A DNA stretch of 64,000 bases from Chondrosia reniformis (lineage: Eukaryota; Porifera; Demospongiae; Chondrillida; Chondrillidae): the NCBI GenBank assembly GCA_947172415.1, contig OX359198.1:2325401-2389400 (forward strand), given 5' to 3'. The notes below the pieces were generated by a model. That model was not told the origin of the DNA and searched no databases. It saw only the letters and a program-made list of their open reading frames with translations. Position 1 is the stretch's first letter; every line of letters starts with the position of its first letter. Below are positions 48,901 through 57,900 of the stretch, in pieces. Position numbers and translations under genes: made by a program.

Positions 48901-51900
48901 GGACAAGGTTCTGAATAGACAATTGCAAATTGTTTTAGTCATGCAGGCTTTAAACTGCCAAACACCAATCTTGAGGAGGACATCAGAGAGAATGAGTATG
49001 TAACATCTTGCTTACCTGAAGGGGTTAAGTTTGATGATTATATTTCTTTGGATGAGAATGTAATTACCACAGAAGTGATGTCGGATGATGACATCATTGA
49101 GGCTATTTCTCACACTGAACCTGAAAATGAAGGGGAAGACTCACCTCCTCCCCCTACACCGAAACAAGCTGCATCTGCAATGTTAACGATCCGTCGATTC
49201 TTTGAGTCACAGCCTAATGCTGACTCTGACCTAAGAGTTATCAGTCAATTAGAAGACAAAATTGCTATCACTGTAGTCAAGGTTAAGAGACAGACTGGCA
49301 TAACTGAGTTCTTCATTAAGTGATGATGAAGTGGAGTGTACACATTATACTATTTTTGCACCTTATAGTACTTGTTTGCTATTACACTACAATATGTACG
49401 TAATTTTGTTTATGCAGTACATTGTACTTCACAATATGTATAACTTTAGTATGGAGGTCGAAAGGTCAATTTTGCTTTTAACAAGTACTCTTGATACAAA
49501 TTTCAATGGTCACCTGGTGTACTTGTTATCGAGGTTTGAATGTACAGAGAATTTGAAACTTAATTAACAATGGCGTTCAAAGAGGCCTTGTATTTGGCAC
49601 TTTCAAAAGTAGCACGCTTCGGATAGAACGTATTGAATTCTAGGGTAGCCTATTCCCTAGTTTGGAAACATCAATGACAATTAAGAAATTTTTTGACTCA
49701 ATTTAGGACCAATAATAAAAAATTACTTTGCTCCAAAATTAATGTTGTACTGTAAAGCAATCTCTGCATCTTCCCTTAGTTCAGTGCAATCAACATTTGT
49801 TATTTCAGATTAGATACTGTAATATTCAACCTTTGCTATCAATATAGTAACATGATCAAGGAAATGAGGTAATCTGATTACTAAAAATGTTCATTCTACT
49901 AGCCACTTTGATTTGATTATTTACCTTGGTACACCACTTTGTCAGAAGACTACTTTTCAGGGTGCTCAGCAAATTACAGTGAACATATACACATACACAT
50001 ACTTGTCTTGTCTTGTTCGTTGCCATAAATTGGTCACACTATCCCATAAAAGGGAACAAGACTCCAGCAGACACAAAAACTCTTCAGTGTGAAGAAGGCA
50101 CTGGGGAACATTTATGCAGAGCAAAACCACCTTTGCTCCGAAACCACCTACTGCATACAAGGCATTGAGTAGCCCCAACCTGTTCCGCTATTGGTTTTTT
50201 CTGTTCGGCTGTACATTTGTGCCTCTTCTTATCACCCTCACGTCTAAAAGACCTTTTGCATATGACACAAAATACACCCATGATGGACATCTTCCCACAC
50301 CTTTAACTTCATGGTTACTTCCCCCAAATATCAGAAGCCCCATCCTTGTTGTACAAACAATCAACTGCTACTTAAGAGAGTAATGTGTAATGTGTTGCAA
50401 ATAAAGGAAAAAGAAAATACAACTTTTCTGTCTTCATCTAGAAACACTAAACAATGATCACACACACACACCCCAACTACCACCATCAAACCAGTACCAC
50501 CTACCACCATTATACACAAAATAATTGTTTGACCAAGGTGATCTCATCTGTTTATGTATCAATTCCATCAATTTACAATATGCAAAAATAAAAATATTAA
50601 CCAGTTAAGGTAACAGTTTTCAGTGAATTGCCACCAGAAAACTACTAACCAATAACTTTACCACAAATCAGGTAAACCTAATGGTTATCAGTTTTCAGTA
50701 ACTGTTCTTGGGGAGAGTTACTAGGTTGGCTAAGGATCTTCATGTCAGCAATCCAATGTTGCCATGCCAACAAAAGAGGCCAGAAGATACACAAGAAAAT
50801 GGCATAGGAGAAGATATCCCAAAAACAGTCTGAGAATTATATCAATAAATCTGTTCTCAAACAACCCATCTAATCATCAGTGGCAATAGGGCAAGGTCTG
50901 ACCAGCCAGCAACTCATCTAATCATCAGTGGCAATAGGGCAAGGTCTGACCAGCCAGCAACTCATCTAATCATCAGTGGCAATAGGGCAAGGTCTGACCA
51001 GCCAGCAACTCATCTAATCATCAGTGGCAATAGGGCAAGGTCTGACCAGCCAGCAACTCATCTAATCATCAGTGGCAATAGGGCAAGGTCTGACCAGCCA
51101 GCAACTCATCTAATCATCAGTGGCAATAGGGCAAGGTCTGACCAGCCAGCAACTCATCTAATCATCAAATCATAACTAAACAAACAACAACATAACAAAG
51201 ACAATAGGGTGTGACCAGCAAGAGTACTGTTGTAATTAAAACTAAGCATATGATGAAGAAGTTGAGGTCACCACAGAAAGATATCGATTCAAGCCTATAA
51301 AGCACACATCTAAAAGTATCCCGTTGCTTCTGTAACTGATTCCTGTCCTCACAATCCATTCCTGTCCTATCATCTATTATACAATTCTTAAGGAAGTTTG
51401 CAGTTCTATAGAGAGTACCAACATCATAGTTGTGTAATGTTTCTCTGTTAGTCAAATTAGTGATGCCAGAAACCAATTCCAAAGGAAGCGATCATTTGGT
51501 ACCTTATACCAGGTGGAAATCTAGTTGTTAACAACCATGAGTCAATGTAGTCATGCACCTAAATATCTTTAACATCTTTTCAAAGGGAACAAGTTATCGA
51601 AAGACACAATTATATAAGGCTTAGTTGGTTAATTAAATTATTAAGGATAGTTATAAAATTAGGGGACTTTAAGAATCTTAAAGCTTCATAATATAACTAA
51701 GAAATTTTACACCACCCACTCAAATTGACTCTAAAGTGTAATTCAATGTGCATATAAGCACAGGTGTGTAGACAATAATATATCATTACAAACCTAAAAA
51801 TCAACTTGAGGTGCAATAAGCAAATCAATAAATTTCACTAAAATTAGCAACCTCAATGTTTACTAGTGCGAGTAATTGAGCACTCTAGCATAAACCTGTG

Positions 51901-54900
51901 TTACGTATATGATCAACTACTGTTAATCCCCACAGTAGGTATAGCATACTAAACACTGTAGTCCACAGTACTAGACAGATGAATACAATTAGTGTAAGGA
52001 ACAAACTCTTGTAACACTTATGCATTAAATAAAACAGTAATTATAACACCACACTCACTTGAGCAATGTGTCCTTCTCTGATAAGAAATGAGATCCCTGC
52101 ACTATTGTTCACAGTGTGGGCACAAAGTAACATGATGATAGTGAGATTCTACAATAAAAAGGTTACAATACTTAATACTTTCATCAGTATTATACTTAAA
52201 GGGCAACACAATTAGTATGTCATTATACTCTTAATCATATCAATTGCACAGACAAGGAATTTCACCTCCCAATAATCAGAATCCAGTAAGGTGAGCCATA
52301 TATAACTCAAAATGGAAAAACATGCTTTCAATGTTTCTGTGGCTCTACATTACACTACTACATACAGTATGTACTGACCTTCTTAGAAACTGCTACATCT
52401 AATGGTGTCCTCCCTGATAAATCTTCCTTATCTACATCAGCACCAACTTCAAGGAGATACTCTACAATTCTGACACAATCATGCTCCACAGCAACATGAA
52501 GTGGAGTAGTAGTAGTAAAGTGACCATAACTATCTTGAGTCTTCAATTCTCTGTTGACATTCTCACTATTCATCAGCAGCTTAATAACCTACATATATGT
52601 ATTTAAATATTGTTGAATGATCATTACATAAACTCACGTGAAAATGTTAAAATGTACATATATACGGTACATCTCGTAAAAAAGTAAACTTTCTACGGGC
52701 GTAGGCCGCCCATGCCGTCTACCGTCGTAATTCCGTAGGACGCTTCCGCTACGCCCGTAGGTAAGCCGTAGTAAGACCCGCACGTTTTGCAATCTACGCC
52801 CGTACTTAAAAATTACGGATATGTCGAACGGCTTGTTTGCTAATAAAAAATATTTAACACCTACTTGTTGCACTAACATTTTCGATCGAATCAAGGTGTT
52901 TTATAGTTGTTTTTAAGGTTTTCGTTCTACGTAACTTTTATATTCACTACGCGCAAGTCAAAAATGGCGTATTTAGAGTATTTGAAGCAGAGAATTGTCT
53001 GTCATCGGTTCTAGAGAGAAATCGTCAAATGCTTAGCAGCAGAAGGATACGTAACTACAAAAGGTGGCGTGTACAAGTTTAAGTGAGCTTGCCGATCTTG
53101 ATTTCGCATGTCACACCAAGGCACCGAATTACATAGTTTAATAAGTTTGCGCCCGAAGTGCTAATGTAAGTTCGTTTGCCTTTTGCTTCCGTATTTTTTT
53201 AAAAACGCCCGTAGCTGTATCCGTAGATGATCCGTAGCTAAATAGAGATACGCCCGTGCTACACCCCACCCGTACGCCGTCCGTATAAAGTTCTACGCCC
53301 GTCGAAAGTTTACTTTTTTACGAGATGTACCGTATATAATTACATGTTGCTCCATGTACAGTTCAACATACAACTACCCTAACCTACATGGTACACTACA
53401 TCCAAATATCTTACATACGCTCATCCAGTGCTAAAAATAACAGGCGGACATCGGACAATGTCCGATTAAAATCATGCTAGGTGCGGTCAAATAGACCTTC
53501 AGTCGGTCATTGGGTCTGGACACTTTTTGTATTATTAGGAAGTACGGTACGCGCTACGTAGATTTAAGAAACGCCTACTCGATTGAGATTTTTGAGCGAG
53601 GCACTCGGCGAGAAGAGTGCTAACGAGTGGTATTCATTCATACCACTCGCCATTTCACTCGATTGGCGATTTACAAGGTCGAGATTTTGTCGAGACTTCT
53701 AGCGAGGTTTTGACAAGTCTCGGCGAGTGATAGCCTCGACAATCTCGATCGAGTGTTTCTTTTAGCGCGTACTGTAGCTATAAAGTAATTTTTGGTCCTA
53801 ATCAAAGTGTCATTTTGTCCAGTCTTCCATTATCACCTATTAAGTAACAATAAAATAACCTTTCCTTTTAACCAAAATTGATTTTAGTCCAACCTTTAAA
53901 TAACACAAGTTACAACATTTGCATTAATAGGGCAATGTATTAATAGACTTATGAATATAGCTTTGTCTAGCAAATACATCAACAAAGTTTAACAACTCTT
54001 CCTGCAAATAGAGAGAGCTATACAAAAAGAGCCCTGGTAATAATAGGTGGATGAGATTTGAAGTCAGTGACATATTAGGTAGAAAACTTGGGTGTAGTCT
54101 TAATAATAGCTATTTTAAGCACCAGTAAACTAGATGATAGGCTGACAATAATGTCCGACCAAAAAAAGCAAATGTCCAATCAAAAGTTGATTTGCTTGGA
54201 CAAATGTCCAAGCAAATCCTAATTCTTATTTTAAGCACTGCTCATCAATGTGTTGTATATATATAAACATGTTCTCAGAAAGACATCTACTGTTCCACTG
54301 AGATTATACATACAGTACATGTGACAGATCCTTACAGAATTTTAACGAAATCCTCAGAAATCCGTTGGGGAATTCCTTGAGTGTACGCTCGGAAAACCGA
54401 GGCATGTTTTCGGAACTTAATCAGATGAATCTGAGGAACCCGAGGAATGTGTGGGACTTTGGCAACTCCGAAGAATTGTCCTGATCTTGAAAGAAGTTAC
54501 CATAATTCTCAAGACGATATCATTATGACTTTATCCATGGTTTAATACGTTTTATTAGTGCGTAAAGGTATGAACACAATTCCATTTGTACGTATATTAC
54601 AATTCTTTTTTGTGTACATGAAAGAATAAAATCCAATACATACGTACAAGGAAAAAATAGTATACCTATCCACGAACGTATGCAGTGATTACCAATCGAT
54701 GCTCAGCCGAATCCTTTTCGAGACTCCTGTGGAACGTTCCGCAGCTACCCTAAATCGATTCGCAGACTCTCAAGCCTTGCTGCTTGGATAAATACGAAAT
54801 TCCATATCGGATAATCTGTGGAATTCCGTAAGGAACTTGCAACATGTACCATAATTACATGCTGCTAGCTACCATTTGCTAGGTTGGAGTATAACTGACC

Positions 54901-57900
54901 TTATCAGTGTATCCCATGATGATGAAAGCAATGATTCTGTTATCCTCTTTTTCTATATGGTTGCAAAGTAAATCCACAATCACAGTGTTCTAAATAAAAG
55001 AGAAAAAGATATTGGAAATTGGACTGAAAAAAGGTTCTACAGTATGTTCATAGTTACTATATAAAACTGTTGATTAACTACTGAGGAATTTTTACATAAT
55101 TAGATATCTAATATACTTTCATTTAACTGATATAAACAAATTAAATAATAGAGTTTATACAGTAAGTCATGCACAAATAAATAAGATAAATCAGACAGTT
55201 AATCCCAGAAGGGATCACTTTGGTTGGGGTCAGTCTCTGTGGTGGCCAGCACTGCTCTGTGTTTCCCCTCTGCATGGCGATGGAGAGCCTTTGCAAGAGG
55301 TATTCTCTGCTGTGGGGTTCTCCCGTTGTCAGAAAAAGGCACTGCCCAAGCTCACTGCTGAGGTCCAGTCCAGCATGGCCAAGTACTCCTGATTTCTCAA
55401 GTACAAAAGGCATAAAAAGATGGCTTGGCTCAAGGAGGGTGCACTTGGTGCGTTTCAGCTGCTCTGCCTTCAAGGCCACCGCACCAGCTTCTCTGGCTGT
55501 CTCAGTTACATGTGAGGGCGCATATGTGTCTGGGCACATAGTGTCCCACACTAGCACCTTCCCTAATTTCCATGCCATGATGGAGCACCCATCTGACCGC
55601 TTCCCATCAGACCTGCACAGTCCTGTTGGCTCTAGCCGAGAGGGGATCTTGGCAGAGGTCAGGGCTCTCTCAATGATGTTGGTTAATAACTATTGAGGTT
55701 AACATTTTATTTCAAGCTTATTATGTCAACATTTAAGAAAAGAATAAAAAATTCTATAACTCCAGATTCACCCCTAACTACTGAGGACCATTATAAGGCA
55801 ATAGGTTGGAAGAGATGGTATCATGGGTCAACTAATAGATGGAGTGTTTATATAAGGCAATCATAGGCTTTTGACCTAAAATTGTTCCTCCATTTAACGG
55901 GATCAAAGTGGTAGAAAGGGATTCACAAGACAGATCCAAGTACAGGTTTTCCTTGATATACTATCTAGTTGTGTTCCTGAACTTCAACAAAATTAAAATG
56001 TGCAATTTAAATTTTATGCACTTTTCCAGGTGTTTAAGTTAAAATATAGCTAATAGAATCAATACAAATCAAGAAATTCCTGTAGTAATGTAAATAGGTA
56101 TGCAACATCTTTATAAGAAATATAAATGATCTCAAAATAAATAGAAAGCATCCTTTAGAATAGCTCTGTTACTATAACCTCTGTATAGCCATACAGTTCA
56201 GTTGTAACATTACTGTATATCCATACTTCATAGCTGTAACTAGTCCATGGCTTACACTAACTATAGTGTACAATCACACATAGACTGACCTCCTTAGAAA
56301 CTGCTACATCTAATGGTGTCCTCCCTGATGAATCCTTCTTATCTACATCAGCACCAACCTTAAGGACATGCTCTACAATTCTGACATGATCATGCTCAAC
56401 AGCAACATGAAGTGGAGTAGTAGTAGAAAAACCATATCTATCTAGAGTCTTCAATTCTTTGTTGACATTCTCACTGTTTATCAGCTCAGTAACCTAAACA
56501 GATTTAAACAAATCATTGTCGATTATCATTTAAAAGTATAATTTAATGGTTAAATTTACAACTACGTACATGGTGCTTCAAACATTATAACACTGATCTG
56601 GAATATTCTCTGATAAACAAATACTGTATATTAGTCTAGCTTGGAATTTGAACAAATATAACCATTTTTACATTCATGCTTTATAAATGCCAGGACTTTA
56701 ATTTTGCTATAGTAAATTTCCCCCATTTAGATAATAATATTCCTAATACCCCAGCCTATGGTGTCTTTATTTCAAAACTAATTAGATATTCATATAATGC
56801 CACGACTGCACAAAGCAGTGAAATGATAATTTCTATATCCTGTATATCCCAACCTCACTTCTCTTTCAATGTACACTCTGAAAACAAGAAATTCAGGTGA
56901 CATAATAGTCATGTTATGAAGCAGATCACATTTTATTAAAATTACCAATATTTGAAATAACACTTCTTGTTTTAAAGTACGTACATATATACCATATAAC
57001 ATACAGAAGAACAATTAGACCACTTTATGATGATATACACTTTACAATCACGGTTGCCAACCAAGTATCCACTTGCAGATCTGTACATCTGTGTTCATTA
57101 TATATTCATACACAATGATTATAGAACTTTATTTACATGTATTTGCAAAGGGCAGTGTTCAGGAAGCTTGAACTAAATAAAATTTATCTCCTTTATTCTA
57201 CTAGTCAAATTTTAAAAATACTTAAGGATCCAGAATCATTAAGATTACAGCTATATATAAGCACAGTTTTTAAAGTTAAAGAACTTGTCTAATACAGAAT
57301 CTCAAAAATACTTTTACGTATGATGAATTATTATTAATACTTGTAAATGATCAAAAATATACTTTGTCCCAAAATTAATCTCTCTGTGAAACAGTGCATC
57401 TGCCCTCAGTTCAGTACAATCGGAACATTTGGTATTTAAGATTAGATACTGCAATATTCAACTTTGCTATTAATATAGTAAAATGATCAGGGAAATGCTA
57501 ATTACTAAAATGTACATGCCACTAGTCACTTTCCCACACTCTAAATAACTTCATGGTTACTTCCCCCAAACATCAGAAGCCCCATCCTTGTTGTACAAAC
57601 AACCAACTGCTGCTTAAGAGAGTAATGTGTAATGTGTTGCAAATAAAGGAAAAAGAAAGTACAACTTTTCTGTCTTCACCAGAAACACTAAACAATGACC
57701 ACACACACTGCTACCCTCCACCATCACACACAAATTACTTGGCCCATGTGATCTCATCTGTTTATGTATCAGTTCCATCAATTTATAATATGCAAAATAA
57801 AAATACTAACCAGTTAAGGCAACAGTTTTCAGTGAATTACCACCAGAAAACTGCTAACCAATAACATTACCAAAAATCAGGTAAAATTAATGCAATCACA

